Origin: Flavobacteriales bacterium
GTDB taxonomy: Bacteria > Bacteroidota > Bacteroidia > Flavobacteriales_E > Vicingaceae
DNA: 64,000 nt
Assembly: GCA_020635795.1 (NCBI GenBank)
Contig: JACJZD010000005.1
Coordinates: 101,495-165,494 of the forward strand
Direction of reading: 5' to 3'
Shown: in pieces, positions 42,050 through 50,754 of the stretch
Position numbering within the stretch: the stretch's first letter is position 1
Layout of the letters: every line of letters starts with the position of its first letter
Translations under genes and position numbers: made by a program
The notes under the pieces: model-generated
What the model was told of the DNA's origin: nothing
The model's input: only the letters and a program-made list of their open reading frames with translations
Databases searched by the model: none

Positions 42050-42469
42050 ATGAAAAAAATATTGTTACCTGTTTTTGTGTTTGGTTTTACCATCACATCA
42101 TGTTTAACAGAAAACCCAACTACTGATAATCAAATCAATAATAATGAAACAGTTTCTCTTCCTTTAAGAGAAGTACAAACATTAGAGTTTTTTATTAACA
42201 GAGTAAAATCAGACTCTACCTGGATGTATTTAACTGAAGAGAAGGCAAAAAAACAAGGTATAACCCTAGATGAAATGTTAAAATTAGAAGGGCAATTTTT
42301 GTTAGACCAAGATGCTGCTATTGTTAAAATTGAAAATGAGATTATTAAAAACCCCGAATGGTTAGAGTTTGTTAGTAAAAAAGCTGAAGAGCAAGGTACT
42401 ACATTAGATTCAATGATTAGAAATGATGCAAACTATATGTATTTAGAAAACCTGAATAAAGTAAAATAA
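42050..42469 (+). CDS. Small lipoprotein made of two W-A modules
   Basis: 139 residues: lipoprotein signal MKKILLPVFVFGFTITSC (Cys18), a polar linker, and then nothing but two tandem copies of the module shared across this cluster (about 44-87 with Trp58, and 92-133 with Trp104). It is the minimal form of the module and suggests it folds independently as a helical unit. The stop codon directly abuts that of the convergent gene at 42470, with no bases between. Function unknown. Confidence 0.8.
   Translation: MKKILLPVFVFGFTITSCLTENPTTDNQINNNETVSLPLREVQTLEFFINRVKSDSTWMYLTEEKAKKQGITLDEMLKLEGQFLLDQDAAIVKIENEIIKNPEWLEFVSKKAEEQGTTLDSMIRNDANYMYLENLNKVK
42179..42310 (+). repeat. W-A module, copy 2
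   Basis: Residues 44-87 of the small lipoprotein: V52, W58, A66, G81, F83. It follows the same gapless spacing. Confidence 0.7.
42323..42448 (+). repeat. W-A module, copy 3
   Basis: Residues 92-133 of the small lipoprotein: I98, W104, A112, A127, Y129. Confidence 0.7.
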
Positions 42470-44083
42470 CTAATTAACTTTAAAAACAGTACAATTAGAC
42501 CCCTGATAAACTTTTTCATATTTATACAGGATGTTTGTTTGAACGCATGCATCATAAATTGTACTAAGGTCGCCTAATACAAAAACATAATCGATACTTT
42601 TTGGGTTATTCTCTGAATCAGTTTTCCACCACAAACACTCTATTTCATCTGGGGTTTTTCCTGATAATAGAAAGTTTGGGAACTTTTCTTCATTCCATAA
42701 CAAAGGAAAATAACCTTTACTACACTCGTAATTTTCTAATATAACTAACGATTTATCGGCACCAAGATAATTAGAAAAATGTCCTTGTAGCCAGTGATTA
42801 GAATAATCTAAAGGCAAAACAACACTGTTTTCTGGTATAAATTCAGCAGCTTTATAACATTCTTGTGCCTGAAAATCCAACTCTTTGATAACAGTTGAAT
42901 AATAATTATTTAATTTAAAATGAAAGAAGATGACTATTGAAACCGCTACAATATTCATCCACTTAGATACTTTTAGGGTTGAAATCCAAATAATGAGCAA
43001 TATAAAAAACAACAACCCTAGTCTAACTTTGAAAAAACCACCAGCATCTGCATCATCTGCTATATTCAGGTAAAAATACATGATAAGTACGATAGAGAAG
43101 ATAAAAAACCATGGGTTATTTACAGATAAAATAGTTGACACCAACGTTTTTTTACTGAATTTAGTAGAAAATAACTTGTTTAATTCAAGATAAACACCTA
43201 TTGCAACTAGTGTTGCGATTACGTAAAATATTTTTGTTGTAAAAGCTTCCTCAAGAGGGGGATTATAGGCAATTATTGGTCTAATATTTTTAATCCAAGA
43301 AATAAGCTCCTCAATTGGAACTACGCTATTGTTTTGAAGCGAATCTCTTGAAATCACATAAAATAGAAAAAGGGAAAGGGGTATGGTTGAAGCTGCAACA
43401 ACGGCAAATGTTGCTTTTAGAAAACTACTAAATATTCTTTTGAATTCTTTAGGACTATTAATGTATTCTGATAGTCTTGAAATAATAACATAGAGGGCAA
43501 TTGACATTAATAAGAGTGCAAACATAAAAATATGGGAAAAGTATGTTGCAGTAACCAACAAAAATAGAATGACCATTTTTTTGATAGTTATTTTTTTTCT
43601 TTCTATAATAATCCAATAATTTAATGTGATTATAAAAAATATAATAGCAATTGAAAAGTTATAAAACCCAAATAAGAAAACCGCAGAATAGGTAAAAGGG
43701 AAAATAAAATAACTGTAAATTATATTTTTGGGAGAAATGGTTTTAATGAGCGCTCTAAAAGCAATAGGCAGTCCAATAAAGTAAATTAACAATAATGCCT
43801 TTTCTGCAAGATATGATGGTAAAAACAATTTAAAAAACACTAATAAAAAATGTCCTATCCAGTTTGGAACTGGTTCTGGATTAAAAACAAAAAAATCATT
43901 TAAAAAATTATTAGAGCCAAATAAAAGCTCTTTTATTATGTGTGAGTTATTGAGGTGGGATGCCCCATCCATCGATGGAAAAAATTTACCAGAAAATACT
44001 GGAATAAGATTTAATCCAATTATAATAAAGAAGATCAATCTCTCAATATTTTGGTTAAGTTTTTGTTTAAAACCACTCATCAT
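42470..44083 (-). CDS. Polytopic membrane protein, GT-C-like
   Basis: 537 residues with about eleven membrane helices. The first periplasmic loop has FFPSMDGASHLNNSHII, where an acidic residue sits as in GT-C glycosyltransferases; the C-terminal part (about 420-537) is soluble and periplasmic. Last gene of a minus-strand operon (46095, 44096, 42470; gaps of 7 and 12 bases). A sugar-transfer role is inferred from fold and neighbours. It lacks the W-A module. Confidence 0.7.
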   Translation of the reverse strand: MMSGFKQKLNQNIERLIFFIIIGLNLIPVFSGKFFPSMDGASHLNNSHIIKELLFGSNNFLNDFFVFNPEPVPNWIGHFLLVFFKLFLPSYLAEKALLLIYFIGLPIAFRALIKTISPKNIIYSYFIFPFTYSAVFLFGFYNFSIAIIFFIITLNYWIIIERKKITIKKMVILFLLVTATYFSHIFMFALLLMSIALYVIISRLSEYINSPKEFKRIFSSFLKATFAVVAASTIPLSLFLFYVISRDSLQNNSVVPIEELISWIKNIRPIIAYNPPLEEAFTTKIFYVIATLVAIGVYLELNKLFSTKFSKKTLVSTILSVNNPWFFIFSIVLIMYFYLNIADDADAGGFFKVRLGLLFFILLIIWISTLKVSKWMNIVAVSIVIFFHFKLNNYYSTVIKELDFQAQECYKAAEFIPENSVVLPLDYSNHWLQGHFSNYLGADKSLVILENYECSKGYFPLLWNEEKFPNFLLSGKTPDEIECLWWKTDSENNPKSIDYVFVLGDLSTIYDACVQTNILYKYEKVYQGSNCTVFKVN

Positions 44084-44095
44084 CTTTTGATTTTA

Positions 44096-46087
44096 TTATT
44101 CTATTTCTATTTCTAATATTTCTCCCGTTATTTCTTTTGAAGGAAATGGAATAAAATTTTGATTAAAAGGAGCTTCTGGCCACCAATTTTCTAAATGCCA
44201 CTCTTGAGTTACAATTAATAACATTTGATTGTTTGGGATTGAAGAAACAGATGAATTTACATATCCTATGTCTATCATTTTATCTTTTTCTGCTCCTATT
44301 CTCCAAATAATTTCATCTGGTTTCCACTCTATTTCAAACCAGTAATATGGGCCATTAAATAGTACATCGTTTAACTCACCATACTTTCCCGTAATTGCCT
44401 GATACCAATTATCCCATCTATGCAATGAGTAAGAAGTATTTCCTCGCTTTAAATCAAAAACACCCCGATTAAAGTTTTCAGGATCCTGACAAGCTAAATC
44501 CCAATTAGTATATGTGACCATAACTTTGTTAGAGTCTGTTATTGGGTCTTTTGGTTTTTTCGTCACATCACCACCATAAGAAGAAAGCGGCCAGTTTCTT
44601 GATCCTTTAACAATTTCAATATCTATTTCGGAATAAATATCGTTTGGTACATAACTAATTTCACCTGTTCCTGGATAAGATCTAGGCACATAACCACCGT
44701 TAGCATTACAAGTTCGTCTTTTATTCCAGTCACCTTGCTGATAAATTAACCAAATAGCATTTGTCAATCCATTCCATAAATTATCTTTATTTAATAGTGA
44801 TGGTAATTTTGCTTTAACTCTATACTTACCATAAGATAATCCGTGTCGAGTAATTACCCCAACATTTTCTTTTTTCCATTCTCCTGGTTTTGTAGCTGGG
44901 TTTTTAAGTATTATTTTATTGTTATCTAAAGAAACCGTCTTACAAGGACAATCGCTTACCGCTATAGGTGTTTTAATTGCATCGTATTTTTTATTTAATG
45001 ATGAATAATAGTCGGATTTTACATATTCTCCCCCAGTAACATCGGCCACTACAGGTATGTTGTTAAATTTAAAATCGGCCACATGTGTGCTTATAAATTG
45101 TTCAAAACAAGCATTGTGGAGTAAATCTTTGGAAGCATTACAAGAAAGAGAGTAGTGTGAAGTATCAACATTCGGCTTTGTAAAGCTTGACATGTTTACG
45201 TAAATTCCATTTTTAATTTTGGGCCTTAAAACTACCTTAAGGTCGTCTTCAGTATAAAACGTTTTAATTTTGTTATCGTTTAACTCTTTGAAGTATTTAA
45301 ATGGGTTTAAAAAAGTATCGTCTGAATTTTTTAATGAAATATTCTGAATGTGCATAGGTATTGACCGCAGCGAACTACTATCGTCAACCATAACTAACAA
45401 GAACTTATACTGACCAACCCTAGGGTTTCTTTTCCAACGATTATTATAATCACCTTCATTTCTTTTATTTTTAGCAACATACAAACCATCCATATAAAGT
45501 TGTGTGTTAATGTCTATTTTGTTGTTTTTTGCCTTCTCCACAACACCTGCATACCATTCGGGAGAGTTTTTTATGGCAATAACTATTGACTCTATTTCTT
45601 CTTGAGTAATCGGTCCTGTAAGATTTGATCCATAATAAATTTTTTCATTCCTTGGGTTTCCAACAATTCTAAATTTGGTTTTTATAGTATGAAACTCTCC
45701 ATCTGAAGGAATTACATCTGTTTGTTTAAATGTGATTTCTGTATCTTCCCAGCTACCATAAAAATTTTCATTCGAATAGGGGTGTTCTTCAGGAAATTTA
45801 TAAGATTCATTTTGATAATAAATCTTATAAAAGTAAACTCCGTCTTTATTTGTGTTGTTTTTAATATCAAATTTGAATTCAAAAAATCCATCTTTTGATT
45901 GATTGATAGAAGGTATAACAAACCCATTCTCAAAAGACCCTTGATAATCCATTTCTAGAGTCTTGTTATTTTCTGTTGTGTTAAGGTTGTTGATTGCAAA
46001 AATATTCTCAATTTCAAATGCTTCTTGTTTTTTTGTGCAGGAAACCAAAATCGAAATTAAAAGCAATATATTTATTATTCTTTTCAT
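44096..46087 (-). CDS. GH16-like lipoprotein with a W-A module
   Basis: 663 residues. Lipoprotein signal MKRIINILLLISILVSC (Cys17); a beta-rich N-terminal region (about 40-150); a W-A module (about 164-206, Trp178); a middle region (about 210-400). The C-terminal concanavalin-like domain (about 400-663) carries EIDIE at 487-491, matching the GH16 catalytic signature ExDxE. GH16 enzymes cut or transfer beta-1,3/1,4-glucans and galactans. In this cluster, a role in processing the envelope glycan made by the adjacent GT-C-like proteins is plausible. It lies in a three-gene operon. Confidence 0.8.
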   Translation of the reverse strand: MKRIINILLLISILVSCTKKQEAFEIENIFAINNLNTTENNKTLEMDYQGSFENGFVIPSINQSKDGFFEFKFDIKNNTNKDGVYFYKIYYQNESYKFPEEHPYSNENFYGSWEDTEITFKQTDVIPSDGEFHTIKTKFRIVGNPRNEKIYYGSNLTGPITQEEIESIVIAIKNSPEWYAGVVEKAKNNKIDINTQLYMDGLYVAKNKRNEGDYNNRWKRNPRVGQYKFLLVMVDDSSSLRSIPMHIQNISLKNSDDTFLNPFKYFKELNDNKIKTFYTEDDLKVVLRPKIKNGIYVNMSSFTKPNVDTSHYSLSCNASKDLLHNACFEQFISTHVADFKFNNIPVVADVTGGEYVKSDYYSSLNKKYDAIKTPIAVSDCPCKTVSLDNNKIILKNPATKPGEWKKENVGVITRHGLSYGKYRVKAKLPSLLNKDNLWNGLTNAIWLIYQQGDWNKRRTCNANGGYVPRSYPGTGEISYVPNDIYSEIDIEIVKGSRNWPLSSYGGDVTKKPKDPITDSNKVMVTYTNWDLACQDPENFNRGVFDLKRGNTSYSLHRWDNWYQAITGKYGELNDVLFNGPYYWFEIEWKPDEIIWRIGAEKDKMIDIGYVNSSVSSIPNNQMLLIVTQEWHLENWWPEAPFNQNFIPFPSKEITGEILEIEIE
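45470..45598 (-). repeat. W-A module, copy 4 (GH16-like lipoprotein)
   Basis: Residues 164-206: I172, W178, A186, G201, Y203. Same spacing as the other copies. Confidence 0.65.
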
Positions 46088-46094
46088 ATTAAAA

Positions 46095-47828
46095 TTAAAT
46101 CTTTACGAAATTAACATTAAAATAATACAAACTCATACTAATTTCTTCTGTTCTAAATCCAATTTTTATTTTATAATAATTAGGTGGTAATTCTCCTTTA
46201 AGATATAGATTAGATTCTCCTTGATATATTTCATTGTAAAAATATTGTTGTTCAATTCCAGTAAAAACAAATTGTTCGTGCCAAAAAATACTATTACCAT
46301 CAGCATCAAAAACATTTATATACATTTTTTGATTGCCTTTATTTAAATCTACATTGGTTTTAATGTGTATTAAATTAAAGTTGTCAACTAAACTGTCTTT
46401 TTTAATATCAATGAATTCAGACCAACGGTAACTAGGTAGTTCTGCAAAGGTGTTAAGCTCAATTTTTTTAACAACTTGTTTGGATGTATAATCATAATTC
46501 TCTTTCCATAGGATTCCCCTATATTTTTCATCAGTTTTAAGAAATATTTTCCAAAAAGATGTTTTACTCATTGCTTCCCAACTCATAATATACCTACTGT
46601 ATTGATCTACTTGAATAAAACAAAGAACAATAAGAATAACAAATAAGCCGCTCCATAAGACCTTTTTAAGTAGACAAATATTGTTAAACAAATAACCGCC
46701 CATTATGGCAAAAATAACATAGAAATCGACAAAAGCTCGTTGACCGAAAGAGGCTCCATACCACCAGCTCCACCAGCTAGACAAAACATAAATAACCATA
46801 AAAAATAGAAAAGCTAGTACCAATCCTTGATAATATTTTTTTTGTAGAATAAGCCTTGTTAAGCCTCCAACAGACAACACAAAAAGTGCTGGGGAATAAA
46901 TAAATAATCCCTTTTTGTAACTAAATAAAATGTTTAAAATTTGAGGGTTTAAAAAGTTAAATGTTTCGTTGTTGTATGAATCAATAAATAAATGACCTGT
47001 TTGAATGTTCCAAATTATAAACTGTAAAAATGAAATAGCGACAAAAATTAAAAGAGCAAAAATAGTATGTATAGTGTTTAATTTTATGTACTCCCCCATA
47101 AATTTGAAACACTCTTTAAGAGAAGAAAAAAACAACGGAAAGATAAAGATTATCGTCAAATTAGTGGGTCTAATTAAAAACACCAACCCTAATAGCAACA
47201 TCGATATCAACAAGTAACGAAACTGTGAAGTGTATGAAAATTTGTATAAAAAAAAACTAAACACACTAATTGTTGAAAACGAATAAATGTGAGAATATGC
47301 TGATTGAAAATAAGCATAATGTACTATCGGGGTAGCAAAAACAAGTATAGTTTGAGTGAGTAATATCGCAAAACGGTTAATTTTAAAAGCAACCAAAAGT
47401 TTTCTAATAAAAAGCAACCCAACCCACAAATAAAATAAAGCACTATAAAAAATAAAATCTTGAAATATTTGTGAATAGCCCGTAATTTTAAGATCATTAA
47501 TGCTTTCGTAAAGACAGGCTAAACCAAAAAAGGGGCTCATTAAAATAGCTGTTCCAACAAAGTATTTATTTACCTTGTTGCCATTAATTTCATTATAAAT
47601 ACCTGGATAGTTTTTATGATTGTATCCATCTGTTTGTAGGGTATCTAAAAATTTCCAATTTAAATCCTGATATATAAATGTTGCTGGTAAATATTCATAG
47701 TAACCTTTTCCGTCGGAATTAATGTGTTGTGGCTCTGCTACAAAATACAATTTACAAAATAATAGCAACAATAAAACCAAAATAATCTCTTGTACTATAT
47801 TAAGGGTATTTTTAAAATTAGTATTCAA
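46095..47828 (-). CDS. Polytopic membrane protein, probable GT-C glycosyltransferase
   Basis: 577 residues with about eleven membrane helices and a soluble C-terminal region (about 440-577). The first periplasmic loop contains INSDGKGYYEYLPATFIYQDLNW (shown here by its key residues Asp, Tyr-Tyr-Glu-Tyr), typical of Bacteroidota GT-C-like proteins. It is the first gene of the three-gene minus-strand operon. The start is 27 bases from the divergent start at 47856. Family assignment is by topology and loop motif only. Confidence 0.7.
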   Translation of the reverse strand: MNTNFKNTLNIVQEIILVLLLLLFCKLYFVAEPQHINSDGKGYYEYLPATFIYQDLNWKFLDTLQTDGYNHKNYPGIYNEINGNKVNKYFVGTAILMSPFFGLACLYESINDLKITGYSQIFQDFIFYSALFYLWVGLLFIRKLLVAFKINRFAILLTQTILVFATPIVHYAYFQSAYSHIYSFSTISVFSFFLYKFSYTSQFRYLLISMLLLGLVFLIRPTNLTIIFIFPLFFSSLKECFKFMGEYIKLNTIHTIFALLIFVAISFLQFIIWNIQTGHLFIDSYNNETFNFLNPQILNILFSYKKGLFIYSPALFVLSVGGLTRLILQKKYYQGLVLAFLFFMVIYVLSSWWSWWYGASFGQRAFVDFYVIFAIMGGYLFNNICLLKKVLWSGLFVILIVLCFIQVDQYSRYIMSWEAMSKTSFWKIFLKTDEKYRGILWKENYDYTSKQVVKKIELNTFAELPSYRWSEFIDIKKDSLVDNFNLIHIKTNVDLNKGNQKMYINVFDADGNSIFWHEQFVFTGIEQQYFYNEIYQGESNLYLKGELPPNYYKIKIGFRTEEISMSLYYFNVNFVKI

Positions 47829-47855
47829 TGTTTGATAGATTATATGTAAAAATAA

Positions 47856-49634
47856 ATGATTTATTTTGTTCTTTTCTATGGTTTTATGGATTTAATCAAC
47901 AAAAAAACAACTTTTGAACATTGGGTTTTCTATGTTGGTGTGCTCTTTTTTATTTACATTGGTTTTTTATCTTTATATTTTTATCTAGAAAGAACCACTT
48001 CGTTTGATTCTGCTGCTTTTGCTTTTGAGCTAATCCAAACAAAAAAATTTGTTACTCCATTAAATAGGTGGGGGTCAATATTTTCTCAAATCATCCCCTT
48101 GTGGCTTATAAAAAAAGGAGTGTCATTAAGTTTGTTTTTAAAAGCCTACTCTTTTAGTTTTGTGTTAATCAATTTTATTATATTTCTTATTATAAATCTT
48201 GGTTTAAAAAATAAAAATGCTTCTATTGTATTTTTACTGACAAATTGTTTGTCTTTTAGAAATACTTTTTATTTTTCAGTAAGTGAATATGCTCAAGCAT
48301 TATCTTTAGCTATATTAGTTTATGCATTATTAGAACAATTAGTTAACCAACAAGATAGATTAAAACAAATATTATATTTATTTATCTCGACACTTATTGC
48401 ATGTATGTTGTTCTACTACAATCAATTAATTATCGTTCCACTTGTTTTTATCTATTCATACATAATTATTGAAAAAAACGCCTTTAAAAACCCTTTTATC
48501 TACGTTGGTTTTATCATTACAATTACTTGGTTTGGTATTAATTTAATGATGTTGCCTAAAGATGGATACGAAAAAACAAAAATGGTTGGTATAGATGTTT
48601 TTATTGAACAAATTCCAGGTTTTTTTTACTTACCTAGCTGGGAATATCTAATTTTTTTTTGGGAGAGAGAGTTCTATATTTTACCTACAATTATATTGGT
48701 CTTATTAATAACTCTATTTGTTAATAAAAAGATTCTATCTTTTTTTTTGTTTATTGGTTTTATTGTTGGATATCTTATTTTAATTACCATAACATATTAC
48801 AAAGGAGCGTCTGAAAACATGTATGAACAATATTTCATCGTTTTAGGTTTTATCATTGCTTTTATGTTAAACTCTACCGTGTTAAAAACAACAAAAATCA
48901 AATCAATTACTACAACCATTCTGCTTTTAATTTATGGTGGATATTTTATTTACAATGCTCACATTTACCCCACCAAGAGGGTCAATTATTTAACCCTTTT
49001 AAGTAAAAATGGCAATAAATACACCAATAAAAAATTTATAATACATCCTGATGATTTCCCTTGGGGCTACTCATGGGTAAGGTGGGCTTTACCAGCTGAA
49101 ACACTGTTAGTATCATCTATAAAAGGTCCAAATAATTCTATAACTTGTTATTTAGCTGAATATGGAGAGAAAATAGATGTTTCAAGCAATAATGGTCAAC
49201 TTTTGGGCGCTAACTGGATGAAGCATTTACTCAATGCCAATAATTTAGATAGTAATTATTTTAAAATACCAAAAAATAGTAATTATTTAATAACCAATAG
49301 AATTGATAAAAACATATTTTTTGTAAAAGAAACTATACGACACAATAGACAGTGGTTGAATGAAGTACAAAAACAAGCTAACGAGAATAATCAAACCCTT
49401 GAAAAACAAATCCATAATAATGCACAATATAATATTGAAACACGACCACCTAGTCAAAAGATTGACTTTATTATTGGAAAAAAAGACCTTAGATTAACTA
49501 AAATTGAAAATGAAATTAAATCTAACTCTGATTGGATGGAAACAATAAAACTAAAAGCAAAAGAAAGGGGTGTTTCTGTAGAAAGCATGGTTACATTAGA
49601 TGCACAATATCTTTTGTCTCAACAAAAAGAATAA
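47856..49634 (+). CDS. Polytopic membrane protein with two C-terminal W-A modules
   Basis: 592 residues, about ten to eleven membrane helices (to about residue 375), then a periplasmic region. An ATG at 47886 (MDLINKK) is an equally good start and leaves more promoter space from the divergent gene. The C-terminus carries two W-A modules: a diverged one (about 490-530, Trp500) and a canonical one (546-592, Trp560), ending QYLLSQQKE. The periplasmic loop FDSAAFAFEL and overall topology suggest a GT-C relative. It is convergent with pdxA, with six bases between the stops. Confidence 0.75.
   Translation: MIYFVLFYGFMDLINKKTTFEHWVFYVGVLFFIYIGFLSLYFYLERTTSFDSAAFAFELIQTKKFVTPLNRWGSIFSQIIPLWLIKKGVSLSLFLKAYSFSFVLINFIIFLIINLGLKNKNASIVFLLTNCLSFRNTFYFSVSEYAQALSLAILVYALLEQLVNQQDRLKQILYLFISTLIACMLFYYNQLIIVPLVFIYSYIIIEKNAFKNPFIYVGFIITITWFGINLMMLPKDGYEKTKMVGIDVFIEQIPGFFYLPSWEYLIFFWEREFYILPTIILVLLITLFVNKKILSFFLFIGFIVGYLILITITYYKGASENMYEQYFIVLGFIIAFMLNSTVLKTTKIKSITTTILLLIYGGYFIYNAHIYPTKRVNYLTLLSKNGNKYTNKKFIIHPDDFPWGYSWVRWALPAETLLVSSIKGPNNSITCYLAEYGEKIDVSSNNGQLLGANWMKHLLNANNLDSNYFKIPKNSNYLITNRIDKNIFFVKETIRHNRQWLNEVQKQANENNQTLEKQIHNNAQYNIETRPPSQKIDFIIGKKDLRLTKIENEIKSNSDWMETIKLKAKERGVSVESMVTLDAQYLLSQQKE
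49323..49445 (+). repeat. W-A module, copy 5 (diverged)
   Basis: Residues 490-530: I494, W500, A508, A523, Y525. The surrounding residues differ most from the consensus, but the five key positions and spacing are kept. Confidence 0.6.
49491..49631 (+). repeat. W-A module, copy 6
   Basis: Residues 546-592: I554, W560, A568, A583, Y585. It is closest to copy 1; both contain EIKSN before the Trp and KAKERxxSxE after it. Confidence 0.7.
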
Positions 49635-49640
49635 TCTTAT

Positions 49641-50693
49641 TTACTTCCCTTTTCCAACTTTTAAAGGATTCTCATTTATTTCTGTGTCCATTTGTCGGTT
49701 TCTAAACACATCTATGGCTTGGTAAACTGCCGAACGAAACGATTGCTCGTTCGCTATATTTTTTCCAGCAATATCGTAAGCAACTCCATGGTCTGGAGAG
49801 GTTCTAATAACGTTTAATCCTGCTGTAAAATTAACTCCCTCGCCAAACGATAAGGTCTTAAATGGCACCAACCCTTGATCATGGTACATAGCAAGTATGG
49901 CATCAAATTTTCTGTAACTGCCCGAACCAAAAAACCCATCAGCAGGGTAGGGACCAAAAACTTGTAAACCGATACTTTTTGCACTATTAATTGCAGGAGT
50001 AATTATTTCTTGTTCTTCTTTACCTATCAAACCATTATCACCAGCGTGTGGATTTAATCCTAAAACAGCTATACGCGGACTATTAATAGCAAAATCTTGA
50101 ACCAAGCTTTTACTTAAAATTTTTAGTTTGGTAAAAATTTTATCAACTGTAATGTTTTTTGCTATTTCTTTAACAGGAATATGGTTTGTTGCTATTCCAA
50201 CTCGTAACGAATCATTGTTTAATAACATCAATGATTCTCCTTCAAATTTCTCTGTTAAATACTCTGTGTGTCCAGCAAAATTAAATTCCTCTGATTGAAT
50301 ATTATCTTTGTTTATTGGTGCAGTTACTAAAGCATCTATTTTGCCATCGAACAAGTCCTTACACGCTGCTTCCAACGATAAAAAAGCATATTTTCCAGCA
50401 CTTTCAGTTGATGTGCCCAAGTTTAATTCAACTTCTTCACTCCAACAACTAACCATATTCGCTTTTTTAGGACTAGCTTCATCTGCATTATTTATTTTAT
50501 TGAAGCTAAATTCACCAACATCCAACGTTTTTCTATAATTGTTTGCCAGTTTGGTTGAGCCATAAACTATTGGTGTACACAATTCCAATATCTGCTGATC
50601 CATAAAGGTTTTAATTATTACCTCTAAGCCAACACCATTGTGGTCGCCAATACTTACGCCAATTCGGATTTTATCGTTTGTTCGTTTCGACAT
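49641..50693 (-). CDS. pdxA: 4-hydroxythreonine-4-phosphate dehydrogenase PdxA
   Basis: Oxidises 4-phosphohydroxy-L-threonine in the DXP-dependent pyridoxal phosphate pathway. Motifs: IGVSIGDHNGVGLEV at the N-terminus, substrate-binding FAGHTEYL, the metal-binding LNPHAGDNGLIG, and AMYHDQGLVPFK. The length of 350 is normal. The upstream leader contains a repeat shared with the ribE leader (50694-50745). Confidence 0.95.
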   Translation of the reverse strand: MSKRTNDKIRIGVSIGDHNGVGLEVIIKTFMDQQILELCTPIVYGSTKLANNYRKTLDVGEFSFNKINNADEASPKKANMVSCWSEEVELNLGTSTESAGKYAFLSLEAACKDLFDGKIDALVTAPINKDNIQSEEFNFAGHTEYLTEKFEGESLMLLNNDSLRVGIATNHIPVKEIAKNITVDKIFTKLKILSKSLVQDFAINSPRIAVLGLNPHAGDNGLIGKEEQEIITPAINSAKSIGLQVFGPYPADGFFGSGSYRKFDAILAMYHDQGLVPFKTLSFGEGVNFTAGLNVIRTSPDHGVAYDIAGKNIANEQSFRSAVYQAIDVFRNRQMDTEINENPLKVGKGK

Positions 50694-50745
50694 GTTTTTC
50701 TAGTTGCTAGTTTCTTGTTTACTTCCGACTTCGGTCTTCCAACTT
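50694..50745 (-). repeat. Leader repeat before pdxA, shared with ribE
   Basis: In gene sense GGAAGACCGAAG..GGAAG, then AACAAGAAAC and AAAAACATG. The same blocks occur in the same order at 56049-56113 in front of ribE. Confidence 0.5.
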
Positions 50746-50754
50746 CAATCTTAA

